Source: Euryarchaeota archaeon UBA229 (GTDB taxonomy: Archaea > Thermoplasmatota > Poseidoniia > Poseidoniales > Poseidoniaceae). Taken from it: 47,518 nt of DNA. The notes beneath the pieces are model-generated. The model saw only the letters and a program-made list of their open reading frames with translations, was not told the DNA's origin and searched no databases. The DNA is taken from the NCBI GenBank assembly GCA_002505355.1, contig DAUW01000076.1, positions 48,862 to 96,379 of the forward strand, read 5' to 3'. Below, piece by piece: positions 1-8,798 of the stretch (positions within the stretch are counted from its first letter, which is position 1; each line of letters starts with the position of its first letter). The translations under genes and the position numbers were made by a program.

Positions 1-819
1 AAGGAAAAAGAAATGCATGTCTACGATGATTTCCTTGTGTTCCCAAAGATGGAAGATTTGAAAGAGACTTTTGTCAAATCAAGGGTTCCGAAAATTTTCA
101 CCGGAGCGGTTAACATCAGGCAACCAGGGCCCGGTTCGGAATTTTATTCGCTAAGAGAATATTTCGAGGGAGATTCCTTCAGGTCGATAAACTGGTCTGC
201 ATACGCACGCTCGGGTAAACTGATGGTCAATGAAAGGGAAAGAGACGCGGTATCAGACATCATCATTATTGTAGATTCGAGAGCCGTAGCAGAAACTGGT
301 CCTGTCTCGCGCAATGCGCTGGTTTATTCAACCAGAGCGGCTGCATCGCTGGCGAAATATTTCCTCAGCCGGAGAGATTCTGTTGGAGTAATTGTTTACG
401 GTGATGAAGTGGTCAGTGTCGACCGAGATACAGGCAAGAAACAACTCTACGTAATCCTAACCAAGTTAGCCGGCGCAGTTGCCAGAGGTAACATACCACT
501 CCAGGTTGTTGTGAATCGAATCATGCCCCACATCAATAAGGGGAGTCCAATTATTTTCTTGTCTAACCTAGAGGATGATCCAACAATAATCAGCGCACTG
601 AGAGACTTTAGAGCGAGAAACTTTGATGTCACAGTCCTATCTCCATCGTCATTAGAGTTTGAGTTTGATGCCAAACGGATTGATAGGACCGGATATGAAG
701 TCTTGAAAACGGAGCGTGATGTTTTGATTGGAGAGCTAAGAGGTCTTGGAGTGAACATAATGGACTGGGAACCAGACATGTTACTCTCTACTGCACTTGC
801 AGGTGCGAGGGGATTCTGA
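1..819 (+). CDS. DUF58 domain protein, 5'-truncated by window edge
   Basis: This is the C-terminal part of a DUF58 (von Willebrand A-like) protein. The frame is open from base 1, and the first internal ATG (13) falls inside the family's conserved region, so the true start lies outside the window. The visible core has the family signature: a Gly-rich stretch followed by LREYFEGDSFRSINWSAYAR, then a VNERE segment leading into IIIIVDSR, the first strand of the vWA-like fold. DUF58 proteins usually sit beside MoxR AAA ATPases and membrane vWA proteins in operons thought to act in envelope assembly or stress. Here the next gene, nine bases downstream on the same strand, encodes a multi-pass membrane protein, which fits that context. 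The substrate is unknown. The family call is firm and the role is inference. Confidence 0.85.
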   Translation, partial: KEKEMHVYDDFLVFPKMEDLKETFVKSRVPKIFTGAVNIRQPGPGSEFYSLREYFEGDSFRSINWSAYARSGKLMVNERERDAVSDIIIIVDSRAVAETGPVSRNALVYSTRAAASLAKYFLSRRDSVGVIVYGDEVVSVDRDTGKKQLYVILTKLAGAVARGNIPLQVVVNRIMPHINKGSPIIFLSNLEDDPTIISALRDFRARNFDVTVLSPSSLEFEFDAKRIDRTGYEVLKTERDVLIGELRGLGVNIMDWEPDMLLSTALAGARGF

Positions 820-828
820 GGTGACTAA

Positions 829-1752
829 ATGACGATGAATAGACCATCAGGAGACACCAAAGTTCTCTATGAGGGGAAGACGGTAAGGTCTTCTGCACCA
901 TCAAGGAAAAAACTAGCAGGGCAGGCTGGTGCTGGTTCTGACATTCCTAAAGATGCGATTCCCACAGTCGAGATGCCCACATTTATCGAAAGTTTGTTGG
1001 GTGGTCCACTAGTGCCAAAAACAAAATTTTTGCCGCCCGACAGGATGGTACAAAACCTGCAGTTAGGCGTTTATGGTGTCCTGGTTGCACTATCTCTGCT
1101 GACTTACATGGTTTCTCCACCAGAAGGAACATTATGGTACATGATTACCGGAAGTTTAGCAATTTCATTCATAGCTCAAATTGTGGTCATTGTCATCGCG
1201 GCCGGAACCGGTTTTTGGGGTACGATGCAGCGTGACGCAAGGTATACCTTGGTCAGTAATCTAATGTTCATCTTAGCAATAATGCGCTTTGCTGCCTCAA
1301 AAGTTTCGTTAGCGAGCGACCCATTTGGTCTTCAAGATAGCCCAACTTTGCTCAATATACTTGTCGTCAGTTATGCAGTATTGCTAGTCATGTATTTTGA
1401 ATTGGCAAACGGTGTGATTCGATACTCCATGTTAGACACCAGCATAAGAACTAACGAGGTATATGTGATGAACCCGAAGAAAATTGTCGGCAAATATCAT
1501 CGCTCACTGGTAATCAACCCAGTCTCAGCGGCCATACTAGCAATTATCGTACTATCTGCAAATACCATATTACCGCTGATTGTCGGAATATTCTCTTCAG
1601 ATACAGCCACTAGACTGGAGGAATCTGTCGAATTGATCTCTGTTTATGGCGTAGCCCTCGGGACATTTTTTGTATTTTGTGTGGTTGGTGGCTTGTTTGC
1701 ACTGAATCTACCTAACCATCTGCAAAGATTTAGAGAAAAGCGAGCAGAATGA
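829..1752 (+). CDS. Multi-pass membrane protein in DUF58 operon, unknown function
   Basis: A 307-residue protein with a hydrophilic N-terminal region of about 80 residues, followed by roughly five or six hydrophobic segments between residues 85 and 295 (for example around 85-105, 110-130, 140-160, 175-195, 235-255 and 270-295) and a short basic tail. I do not recognise a family. It starts nine bases after the DUF58 gene, with GAGGTGACTAA just ahead of the ATG, so the two are probably co-translated. MoxR/DUF58 clusters commonly include poorly conserved integral membrane partners, so it may anchor or receive the DUF58 protein; that is inference from position only. It ends two bases from the convergent aspartate kinase stop codon. 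Confidence 0.7.
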   Translation: MTMNRPSGDTKVLYEGKTVRSSAPSRKKLAGQAGAGSDIPKDAIPTVEMPTFIESLLGGPLVPKTKFLPPDRMVQNLQLGVYGVLVALSLLTYMVSPPEGTLWYMITGSLAISFIAQIVVIVIAAGTGFWGTMQRDARYTLVSNLMFILAIMRFAASKVSLASDPFGLQDSPTLLNILVVSYAVLLVMYFELANGVIRYSMLDTSIRTNEVYVMNPKKIVGKYHRSLVINPVSAAILAIIVLSANTILPLIVGIFSSDTATRLEESVELISVYGVALGTFFVFCVVGGLFALNLPNHLQRFREKRAE

Positions 1753-1754
1753 CC

Positions 1755-3074
1755 CTAAGCATTCGATTTTTCGGCAACAACCATGGACAAACGCTTCATC
1801 AATTGTTTGATGTTTTCCGTGTTGGCGACATATTGAACGGATAACTTAGTTGAGTTAAGGTACTCCAAGTTCGTATATTCCGTGTTGGTTTTGTTCAATT
1901 TCTCTTCTACGACTGCAATATCATTTGTGCCAATGAATGAAATTAGGCATGAGTATAACTCAACATTTGAGATCTCTAACCTGCTAGATACGACATTTTC
2001 TGTAATGGTCAGTTGTTGCTGGGAGACGACTATTTCAATCTTTGATTGGCTAGATTCTACAGACCAGCAGGTGATATTTTCCTTATCTAAATCGATTAGG
2101 ATTTGGCCGAGTAATTTGCTTTGGTTATCGATACCTGCGGTATCTACCGTGACCTTGGCGATACTTCTCATACAACCAATGGCTTTCAATTGGTTAGAAT
2201 CGATAATACCTGGGCCAATAACGGTTGGCGCATTAACGCCTATCGGAGAGTGAAGATTTCTTACCTCGATGGGTATTCCATAATCTCTGATTGGTATTAC
2301 GGTAGTATGATGTATGACTGGTGCATCTAATCTCGATAATTCTCTCGCTTCATCATATCCCAAGTAAGGGATAGGTTTGGTCTCAACCCCCCACCTCGGG
2401 TTAATTGACAGTACGCCATCAACGTCTTTCCACAATATTAATTTTTTAGCATCTAGTATTTTTGCGATTGCTGCTGCGCTGTGATCGCTGCCACCCCGGC
2501 TGAGAAGTGCCAGGTTACCGTCTCGGCCTTCACCAAACCAACCGGTGATAACCGGAATACCAAAAAAAGCTGCATGATCGAGCTTCTTTACTGATGTTTC
2601 AATATCGACATTTGACGCAGTGTCACTTCCGTTGAGACATATACCAACATCTTCTGACCCTACAGGGTGTGAATCCATGCCTCTTTTTCTTAATTCATTA
2701 GCAACAACTAGTGCTGACAAGCGCTCGCCAGCTGCGAGTAGTGTGTTTACATCGACATAACTTTCTGGGCTTTTTGATAAATTAAACAACGATTTGTCAA
2801 TGCCCGCTAAAACTTTGTTGAATTTGTCGGCAAAACTTGATTCATCAATCAACGGAGAGAAACGCAAATGTTGTTTTCTCAAGTCCGACACAAGTCTAGT
2901 TGCGTATCTTGGTTCATTTGCTGCACGCAGTAAACGGTCGGTCACACCCCACAGGGCAGATACGACAATTACCGTCTTGCCTTCTTGTTTTTCGATCATC
3001 TGAGCAATCAATTCGATATCCGAAGAATCTCGCAGGCAAGAGCCACCAAATTTGTGAACTACTACATTATTCAG
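1755..3074 (-). CDS. lysC: Aspartate kinase, probable CTG start
   Basis: Aspartate kinase (439 residues) phosphorylates L-aspartate, the first step to lysine, threonine, methionine and aspartate-semialdehyde. The N-terminal KFGGS nucleotide-binding motif is at residues 8-12, and the amino-acid kinase core includes AAGERLSA and LSRGGSDHSAAAIA followed by WKDVDGV. The last 130 residues look like a pair of ACT regulatory domains. No ATG, GTG or TTG lies upstream of KFGGS in frame before a stop. The only plausible start is CTG at 3074-3072, preceded by AGGGGAGG with eight bases of spacing. A TTG or ATG start further in would delete the catalytic lysine motif. The start overlaps the end of the chorismate synthase gene by eight bases, so it is the last gene of the aromatic operon. 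Feedback control through ACT domains is likely from the family, not shown here. Confidence 0.92.
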   Translation of the reverse strand: MNNVVVHKFGGSCLRDSSDIELIAQMIEKQEGKTVIVVSALWGVTDRLLRAANEPRYATRLVSDLRKQHLRFSPLIDESSFADKFNKVLAGIDKSLFNLSKSPESYVDVNTLLAAGERLSALVVANELRKRGMDSHPVGSEDVGICLNGSDTASNVDIETSVKKLDHAAFFGIPVITGWFGEGRDGNLALLSRGGSDHSAAAIAKILDAKKLILWKDVDGVLSINPRWGVETKPIPYLGYDEARELSRLDAPVIHHTTVIPIRDYGIPIEVRNLHSPIGVNAPTVIGPGIIDSNQLKAIGCMRSIAKVTVDTAGIDNQSKLLGQILIDLDKENITCWSVESSQSKIEIVVSQQQLTITENVVSSRLEISNVELYSCLISFIGTNDIAVVEEKLNKTNTEYTNLEYLNSTKLSVQYVANTENIKQLMKRLSMVVAEKSNA

Positions 3075-4149
3075 GGTAAAAACCTCCCCTTATTGCGAGG
3101 TCAGCGATCGAGAACTTGGCCATTGCTTCAACAACTGCGACCGCTCTTGGGGCAAGCACGGGGTCATGCCTACCCTTGACGATGAGCGGTTCTTGTCGGT
3201 TGGTCGCCATATTCAAGGTCACTTGTTCACGTGGAATACTTGATGGAGGTTTGAAGGCGATTTTACACAATAAATCAGAGCCAGTGGACAAACCTGCTAG
3301 TGCTCCATCTGGTTTTTCACCTGTCAACACTGGGTTGTCTGTGTCTCCACCCCAGGGATTATTATGTTGACTACCCGTCATATTTATGGCTGTAAATCCC
3401 TCACCAAATTGTATGCCTCTTGCGGCAGGTATCGACATCATTGCTCTTGCAAGATATGGTTCAATGCCATCGAACCAAGGCTCGCCAATACCCATTGGCA
3501 TTCCAGAAACCTGCAGTTCAACCTCACTGCCGATCGAATCTCGGTTCATTCGGTGAGCTTCAACAGACGCTATCATGTCGCTGGCAGATTTAGGGTCTTG
3601 ACATCTAATCTGTTGACATTCGTCATTAGCCCATTTAGGTGGACAATCAGTAATTGGGGTTGATTTTATCGCCCCTATTGCAGAAACGTGTGCGTTAACC
3701 TTGATATTCAATGCGTCTATAATTGGTGAAATAACCGCAGCTGCTGCAACAATTGGTGCAGTCAATCTTGCACTGGAGGTGCCACCACCGCGCAGGTCAG
3801 CCGCACCGTCGGTTTTTTTCATCATCACCATGTCTTGGTGACCTGGTCTCGGTTGGTTAGGTAAAAATGAGTAGTCTTTTGATCTAACATCAGAATTTTT
3901 TATTGAGATTTCAATTCGTTCACCTGTTGTTATTGAATTTTTACACCCGGATAGGAATTCTACATTGTCCGGCTCGTTACGCTTACTGGCATACTTACCT
4001 CCTGGTTTGCGCTGGTCCATAGCAATTTGAATTGCTGCATCATCGATTTTTATGCCAGCAGGAACACCATCCAGGTAAGCACCTACTCTTGGTCCATGGC
4101 TGGTGCCAAACAAGGTAAGTCGCAACACCTCGCCAAGACTCATCTGCAT
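3067..4149 (-). CDS. aroC: Chorismate synthase
   Basis: Chorismate synthase converts 5-enolpyruvylshikimate-3-phosphate to chorismate using reduced FMN. The protein shows the family landmarks: FGTSHGPRVG near the N-terminus, the QRKPGGKY segment, RPGHQDMVMMKK, the DLRGGGTSSARLTAP loop and a C-terminal region with DPVLAPRAVAVVEAM. The frame is open to a TTG at 4194, one base after the shikimate kinase stop. Family members start just before FGTSHG, so ATG 4149 or 4143 is more likely, although neither has a clear Shine-Dalgarno sequence. It is the fourth gene of a five-gene minus-strand operon and overlaps the aspartate kinase start. The length of about 360 residues is normal. Confidence 0.94.
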   Translation of the reverse strand: MQMSLGEVLRLTLFGTSHGPRVGAYLDGVPAGIKIDDAAIQIAMDQRKPGGKYASKRNEPDNVEFLSGCKNSITTGERIEISIKNSDVRSKDYSFLPNQPRPGHQDMVMMKKTDGAADLRGGGTSSARLTAPIVAAAAVISPIIDALNIKVNAHVSAIGAIKSTPITDCPPKWANDECQQIRCQDPKSASDMIASVEAHRMNRDSIGSEVELQVSGMPMGIGEPWFDGIEPYLARAMMSIPAARGIQFGEGFTAINMTGSQHNNPWGGDTDNPVLTGEKPDGALAGLSTGSDLLCKIAFKPPSSIPREQVTLNMATNRQEPLIVKGRHDPVLAPRAVAVVEAMAKFSIADLAIRGGFYPE

Positions 4150-4195
4150 CGGTATCGCTATTGGCTGGAGGTATTGGTTCAAGAACCTGCGCAAA

Positions 4196-5095
4196 TTATT
4201 CCATTTCTAGTTCATCTGAATCGAGCGATAGGAATTTAGTTTCGATTATTTGCTCATCCGGCATTATTCTTTGCAGTGTTGACTTTATTCGCTCAACAGA
4301 CGATGATACCAGACTTGGAATAATAATGACCACCGCAGGACCAGAACCAGTAACACCTGATGCTCTAGCACCATTTATAAACGCATCATTGGCAATTTTC
4401 CTGCCCTGAATATCGTTGGTAACAGAACATACTGCCCTGCCATTGATGGTCAAACAGTTCAGCAACTCTCCTTGTTGTAAAGCGACTAATGCTTTTTCAA
4501 ACTCTTGAAACATTGGTCCAAAGTCTTCTAATTCTGGTCGAGCTTTCCTCGGCTCTCGTGTCGCAATAATGACAATCCAATCGTCTGGGTTTAGCCCTGC
4601 GCCCGACATTATCACACCATCAGCAACAGATTCCGCATTAGCATCAATTAACTTCCACCCCTTGGTTAAACAGGCCCATGAATCATCGATTGAGCCAGTT
4701 ATTGACACACCAGCATTAATTTGTGCTTGCGATGACAAATCGACTATTTGATTATCGTTTAATGCAGTTTGTGTAGCCTCGCAGAGAGCTTTTAATGCCG
4801 CTACAGAGATTGCTGCACTCGACTTCAAGCCGCGTTGTTTTGGTATTTTTGAGGCAACCGCCCAGTGTATGTCACCAGATTCTAGACCGTCTGGTAGGGG
4901 TAAATCATTGCTAACCCATGTTTCAACAACTGCAGTAAACAAATTATCAGGATCGTCTAGTCGTCGTTTGCTCGGTCTGTCAAGCGCTTTGACTATCACA
5001 GGTAAATCCAGAGCGATTGAAGCACCGTACCCTGTGCCTGCAGCATGTAGTAGGCTGCACGCGCCATGTGCCTGACCAGTACCTATCACCGCCAT
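4196..5095 (-). CDS. aroK: Archaeal shikimate kinase (GHMP kinase superfamily)
   Basis: This shikimate kinase is the archaeal type, unrelated to bacterial AroK and belonging to the GHMP superfamily. It phosphorylates shikimate with ATP. The GHMP phosphate-binding loop appears as GLKSSAAISVAAL near residue 89, and the C-terminal motif as SGVTGSGPAVVI. The N-terminus has the family's AHGACSLLHAAGTGYG stretch. The start is ATG 5095, because AAAGGAGGT lies exactly five bases upstream; this ribosome binding site is inside the end of the dehydroquinate synthase gene, whose stop is one base before the ATG, so translation is probably coupled. The frame extends upstream, but those codons overlap the preceding gene. 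The product is 299 residues, close to the family's usual size. Confidence 0.93.
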   Translation of the reverse strand: MAVIGTGQAHGACSLLHAAGTGYGASIALDLPVIVKALDRPSKRRLDDPDNLFTAVVETWVSNDLPLPDGLESGDIHWAVASKIPKQRGLKSSAAISVAALKALCEATQTALNDNQIVDLSSQAQINAGVSITGSIDDSWACLTKGWKLIDANAESVADGVIMSGAGLNPDDWIVIIATREPRKARPELEDFGPMFQEFEKALVALQQGELLNCLTINGRAVCSVTNDIQGRKIANDAFINGARASGVTGSGPAVVIIIPSLVSSSVERIKSTLQRIMPDEQIIETKFLSLDSDELEME

Positions 5096-5096
5096 T

Positions 5097-6110
5097 CTAT
5101 ACCTCCTTTGACGTGGTTGAGACTCTGTTACCAATGTGTCTTGTATGACTAGAGTTGTGGCAAAGCAACGAATCTCCAGGTTTCAGTTCGGTCACAGATT
5201 TCACCTCCCCCAAGCCCGCCACAACGCGTACCGTCTCCGCCTGCTGGAGATATATAGAATTAGATATTTGATAGACATTTTCCCAGATTATCTTCAGAAA
5301 AGGACGTCGTTCAATTTTAAGCCGGCCAATAGTAGCAGATCTGGTACCACCATTTTCAGATACCACCAAGACTTCATCCCCTGACGATAATTCAGAGAGA
5401 TATTTTGTTTTATAATCAGCCATCATTACATATGAATGAGGTGGCCCAGCGTTTACCCGAAACGGTCTTGAAGGCACGAAATCAGACTCAAAAACCTCAC
5501 CGTGAATTAAAGCCAAAGATGAGGCACTAGATCCAATGAGCATACCTTCACCAGGTGATATTAAAGATGTCAAATCTATACAGTAACGCTCACCGGAACC
5601 ACCCGACTCTATACTGATTATTTTTCCATTGGTTAAGCTAACAGATTCTAAGGAAACCATGTCATTATTTTCGTAACTACCGTTGCGTTCTAGTCGTTGT
5701 GATTTGGCAATTTCGCAAGCCGTTATTAGCGGCTTATTTGGTTCAATAATGATCGCATCAACGCCTTTTTCTAAGGCAAAAGCAACTCCGTTAATCTCAT
5801 CAGCAGCATCTACGATGATTGCCAACTTTGTTCCGCTATTCTCACATTCTGCGATTAGGTTCTCAATCGGAATCATCTGCCAGTCCGAGAAATCCAGTAA
5901 TAGCCATTCAACTAACCCAATTTTGGCGCGTGCTTGCTCATAAGTTGAACGGTCATGAACGGGAAAAAATGCGCCAATGATTTCCCCATCCAGGGTTAAC
6001 TTATCTGCATCGAGTATTATGCCATCGCCCTCATACTGTAATTTGTTATCGAATACTGTGTGGAGTGCAGATGGTAACGGATTTTTCCTCAAGTCACACC
6101 AAACCTGCAC
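5097..6110 (-). CDS. aroB': 3-dehydroquinate synthase II (AroB')
   Basis: The archaeal alternative 3-dehydroquinate synthase oxidatively deaminates and cyclises 2-amino-3,7-dideoxy-D-threo-hept-6-ulosonate to dehydroquinate with NAD. The 337-residue protein has the family hallmarks GEGMLIGSSASSLALIHGE and SRPFRVNAGPPHSYV in the middle, and the C-terminal region ending near TELKPGDSLLCHNSSHTR. The start is GTG 6110, with AGGTGA a few bases upstream. It lies nine bases after the ADH synthase gene, its direct upstream partner in the pathway, and one base before the shikimate kinase start. Dehydroquinase, shikimate dehydrogenase and EPSP synthase are not in this window. Confidence 0.94.
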   Translation of the reverse strand: MQVWCDLRKNPLPSALHTVFDNKLQYEGDGIILDADKLTLDGEIIGAFFPVHDRSTYEQARAKIGLVEWLLLDFSDWQMIPIENLIAECENSGTKLAIIVDAADEINGVAFALEKGVDAIIIEPNKPLITACEIAKSQRLERNGSYENNDMVSLESVSLTNGKIISIESGGSGERYCIDLTSLISPGEGMLIGSSASSLALIHGEVFESDFVPSRPFRVNAGPPHSYVMMADYKTKYLSELSSGDEVLVVSENGGTRSATIGRLKIERRPFLKIIWENVYQISNSIYLQQAETVRVVAGLGEVKSVTELKPGDSLLCHNSSHTRHIGNRVSTTSKEV

Positions 6111-6119
6111 ACTATCACC

Positions 6120-6917
6120 TTACAAAGAACACTTTTCCATTGCCTCGTCTACAGTATGGTTACCATGAACTATCATTACCAATGCTTGGGTTATTGCCGT
6201 GGCATTTGGATGGGCGAAAATCTGTCTACCCATGCAAACACCAGCACCACCAGCTTCGATTGATTGTTTTACCATTGTCAGTATCTGCCGACTGTCGCCA
6301 GTTGCAGGACCGCCGGCTACTAACAGCGGAACTGGGGCTGCCCGGCAGACTTTTTCGAAACTGGCAATGTCTCCAGTCCAGACGGTTTTAATGGCATCAC
6401 AACCCAGTTCGAAGCCGATTCTTGCAGCATGAGCGTATCCCTTGGTTGGGTCATCTTTCATGAGGTTTACATTTTCACCTCTAACATAAAGCATTCCAAG
6501 AACCGGGACTTGATTTAGAAATGCTTCTGAGGTGATATGGCCCATTCTTTGTAACATGTCTGCTTCTTTTTTGCTACCGATATTGACTTGGCAAGAGACT
6601 CCAACAGCGCCTCGCATAATTGCTTCGTCGACATCCCCTACCAGTACCTTGTTACTGTGATTTTTTCCGCCATGTCTGGTCGATGCTGATAGGTGGGCAA
6701 GCATACTAGTCTTGGTACCTTCACAAAGGTGACTAAATTTATCGACAACTCCTTTGTGAGCAATAATGACGTCAGCTTCTCCGGCAATTAGCGCAAGAAT
6801 TGTTGTCTCAATGTCTTCAAGCCCTTGGCATGGAAAGTCTGTTACACCATGGTCAATTGGTACCCAGACGCCTTTGCCAGCGGGGAGAATCTTCGCCATA
6901 ATATCCTGCTTTGCCAT
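6120..6917 (-). CDS. aroA': 2-amino-3,7-dideoxy-D-threo-hept-6-ulosonate (ADH) synthase, AroA'
   Basis: This is the first enzyme of the archaeal alternative shikimate pathway, a class I aldolase of the DhnA/LsrF family that joins 6-deoxy-5-ketofructose-1-phosphate and L-aspartate-semialdehyde. Visible motifs are PIDHG (residues 20-24), AHKGVV, HLSAST (75-80), the GMLYVRGENV segment, and the Schiff-base lysine region AIKTVWTGD with Lys177, followed by the phosphate-binding GGPATGDSRQ and a late GAGVCMGRQIF. The length of 265 residues is typical. It is the promoter-proximal gene of the minus-strand operon, starting at ATG 6917 without an evident ribosome binding site, so the message may be leaderless. 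The aspartate kinase at the operon's far end supplies the precursor of its aspartate-semialdehyde substrate. Confidence 0.93.
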   Translation of the reverse strand: MAKQDIMAKILPAGKGVWVPIDHGVTDFPCQGLEDIETTILALIAGEADVIIAHKGVVDKFSHLCEGTKTSMLAHLSASTRHGGKNHSNKVLVGDVDEAIMRGAVGVSCQVNIGSKKEADMLQRMGHITSEAFLNQVPVLGMLYVRGENVNLMKDDPTKGYAHAARIGFELGCDAIKTVWTGDIASFEKVCRAAPVPLLVAGGPATGDSRQILTMVKQSIEAGGAGVCMGRQIFAHPNATAITQALVMIVHGNHTVDEAMEKCSL

Positions 6918-7034
6918 TGTTGTTGCTAAAATCTCTTATTGTTCAATACTTTGCATTTTCTTAGGAGTAAAAATTAGCAGTTTTAGTTGATGTCTGACAT
7001 GTTACTAACCGATGCTTCAAAAGACTAGTTCGCT

Positions 7035-8798
7035 ATGGGTATGTCAATGGAACCAGTTACCATGGTGGCAATGGGCGCTCTTAGTGGCGGCTTTTTATTT
7101 GGAATATGGTACACACTGGTGCGTAGTGATGCGAAATTAAACATGCGACCGGGGATGACTGCTGAGGGTCTGCGACAAGATACAGGAGCCCCCAGTTTTG
7201 GCAGAACTAAACAGGAAATCGACCGTAAACTAGCGATTGTTGAAGCCCGTAGAAGGCGAGCAGAATTAGTGGAATCACGTCTTGCCGCCCAAGAAGCAGA
7301 ATTGAGAGCGGCAGAAAATGCTCGTCGGTTAGCGGAAGAGGCAGAGCGAGAGAGAATTCGCCGACAGGAAGCAACCATCCGTGCTGAAGAAGAAGCTCGA
7401 TTACGTAGAGAAGCCGAAGAACAGCAAAGAAATGCTGAGGCTGAATCTGAAAGACTCCGACTCGAGGAAGAATCCCAGCTGGCACGACAACGTGCAGAGG
7501 AAGAGGAACGTTTAGCAAAGGAGCGAGAAGAACTACGACAAGCTGAAATGGCTGCTGCGGAGGAACAACGATTGGCAGAGTTAGAAGCGGCTAGATTACA
7601 GGAAGAGATGGATTCTAGAGCCGCTGCAGAGGCTGCAATGTCCGAGTTACAAGCAAGGCTGCAAAGAGAGGGAGCAATGACCGGGGATGTCCAAATTTCA
7701 CTTATGTGGGAGAACTTCAACGATCTAGACCTGCACGTAGTATGTCCCTCAGGGGAGAGAATACACGGTGGCAACAAAAAATCAGAATGCGGCGGAGAAT
7801 TAGACGTCGACGCAAATGTCAGACCAGAAACAAAAAAACCGGTGGAAAATGTCGTGTGGCCGGGAGTTACCGCGCCTCCAGGGAATTATCAAGTATACGT
7901 TCATCACTACAAGAAGCATAGAAAGCGTCGGACAAAAGACCCCACAACCTTCCAAATAATAGTCAATAATGTGGGGGATTATAGAGAATACCACGGGGAT
8001 TTGACCCATGGAGACCCAATTAAGTTAGTTTGCCAGTTTGAAGTGCCAGATAGAGCAGAACAATCTGAGAATGCTAAGCATAGTTTGGAAGAGCAAATGC
8101 GTTTAGAGGCTGCAGAATCTGCCCGTCTTGAGGAAGAGCGAGAGGCGGAAGAGCGTCAGAGGCAAGCAGACCTTGCAGAAGCAGAACAGCAAAGAGTCGC
8201 AGAACTTGAGGCAGCAAAAAAGCAAGAAGAATTGGAGGCAAGACAGGCCGCAGAGACCGCAATGAAAGAACTTCAGGAAAGATTGGACCGTGAAGGTGCG
8301 AGGTCAGGTGATGTTCAAATATCGCTAATGTGGGATAATTACAATGACCTTGACTTGCACGTTGTTTGTCCATCTGGCGAGAGGATTCACGGTGGTAACA
8401 AGACCTCTGAATGTGGCGGTGAGTTAGATGTCGATGCCAATGTACGACCAGAAACCAAAAAGCCGGTGGAGAATGTGGTTTGGGATGACAATACCGCTCA
8501 GCCAGGAGAGTATCAAGTGTATGTCCATCATTACAAGAAACACAAGAAGCGCAGGACAAAAGATCCGACAAAATTCAAAGTGATTGTCAATAATGTTGGA
8601 GAATTGCTTGAGTTTGATGGTCAGTTGTCCCACGGCGACCCGATCAAATTGGTTGCACAATTTGATGTCCCAACTTCTGAGGAGAGGCAATCTAGAATCG
8701 ATGCTATTAAGGCCGAAATGGACATATTGTCGTCGAGTAATGATGACGACGATGAGGCAGAGGTTGAAGTTCAGATTGAGGACGATAATGGTGATTGA
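7035..8798 (+). CDS. Membrane-anchored coiled-coil protein with two DUF2135-like domains
   Basis: A 587-residue protein with one N-terminal hydrophobic segment (about residues 4-26), a long Glu/Arg/Ala-rich coiled coil (about 55-210), a first globular domain (about 217-342), a second coiled coil (about 345-415), a second copy of the globular domain (about 425-550) and a very acidic tail. Both globular domains carry GDVQISLMW followed by DLDLHVVCPSGE, then CGGELDVDANV, PVENVVW, YQVYVHHYKKH and HGDPIKL. This pattern resembles DUF2135/YfaP-like beta-rich domains; the assignment is by motif recall. The two copies are roughly 80% identical by eye. The start is probably ATG 7035, but ATG 7041 and 7047 are also possible. 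The gene abuts the convergent purP stop with no spacer. The function is unknown; an anchored structural or scaffold role is a guess. Confidence 0.8.
   Translation: MGMSMEPVTMVAMGALSGGFLFGIWYTLVRSDAKLNMRPGMTAEGLRQDTGAPSFGRTKQEIDRKLAIVEARRRRAELVESRLAAQEAELRAAENARRLAEEAERERIRRQEATIRAEEEARLRREAEEQQRNAEAESERLRLEEESQLARQRAEEEERLAKEREELRQAEMAAAEEQRLAELEAARLQEEMDSRAAAEAAMSELQARLQREGAMTGDVQISLMWENFNDLDLHVVCPSGERIHGGNKKSECGGELDVDANVRPETKKPVENVVWPGVTAPPGNYQVYVHHYKKHRKRRTKDPTTFQIIVNNVGDYREYHGDLTHGDPIKLVCQFEVPDRAEQSENAKHSLEEQMRLEAAESARLEEEREAEERQRQADLAEAEQQRVAELEAAKKQEELEARQAAETAMKELQERLDREGARSGDVQISLMWDNYNDLDLHVVCPSGERIHGGNKTSECGGELDVDANVRPETKKPVENVVWDDNTAQPGEYQVYVHHYKKHKKRRTKDPTKFKVIVNNVGELLEFDGQLSHGDPIKLVAQFDVPTSEERQSRIDAIKAEMDILSSSNDDDDEAEVEVQIEDDNGD
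7560..8677 (+). repeat. Intragenic tandem duplication, 624-base period
   Basis: Bases of about 7560-8053 and 8184-8677 encode two copies of a coiled-coil end plus a DUF2135-like domain, offset by exactly 624 bases (208 codons). Protein identity is high but many third codon positions differ, so the duplication is not very recent and both copies are under selection. Confidence 0.85.

Noticed and set aside
7025..7777. A long open frame (about 250 codons) antisense to the coiled-coil gene
   Set aside because: Its product is mostly Ser/Ala/Arg low-complexity, a mirror of the Glu/Ala/Arg coiled coil on the other strand; no motif or ribosome binding site supports it.
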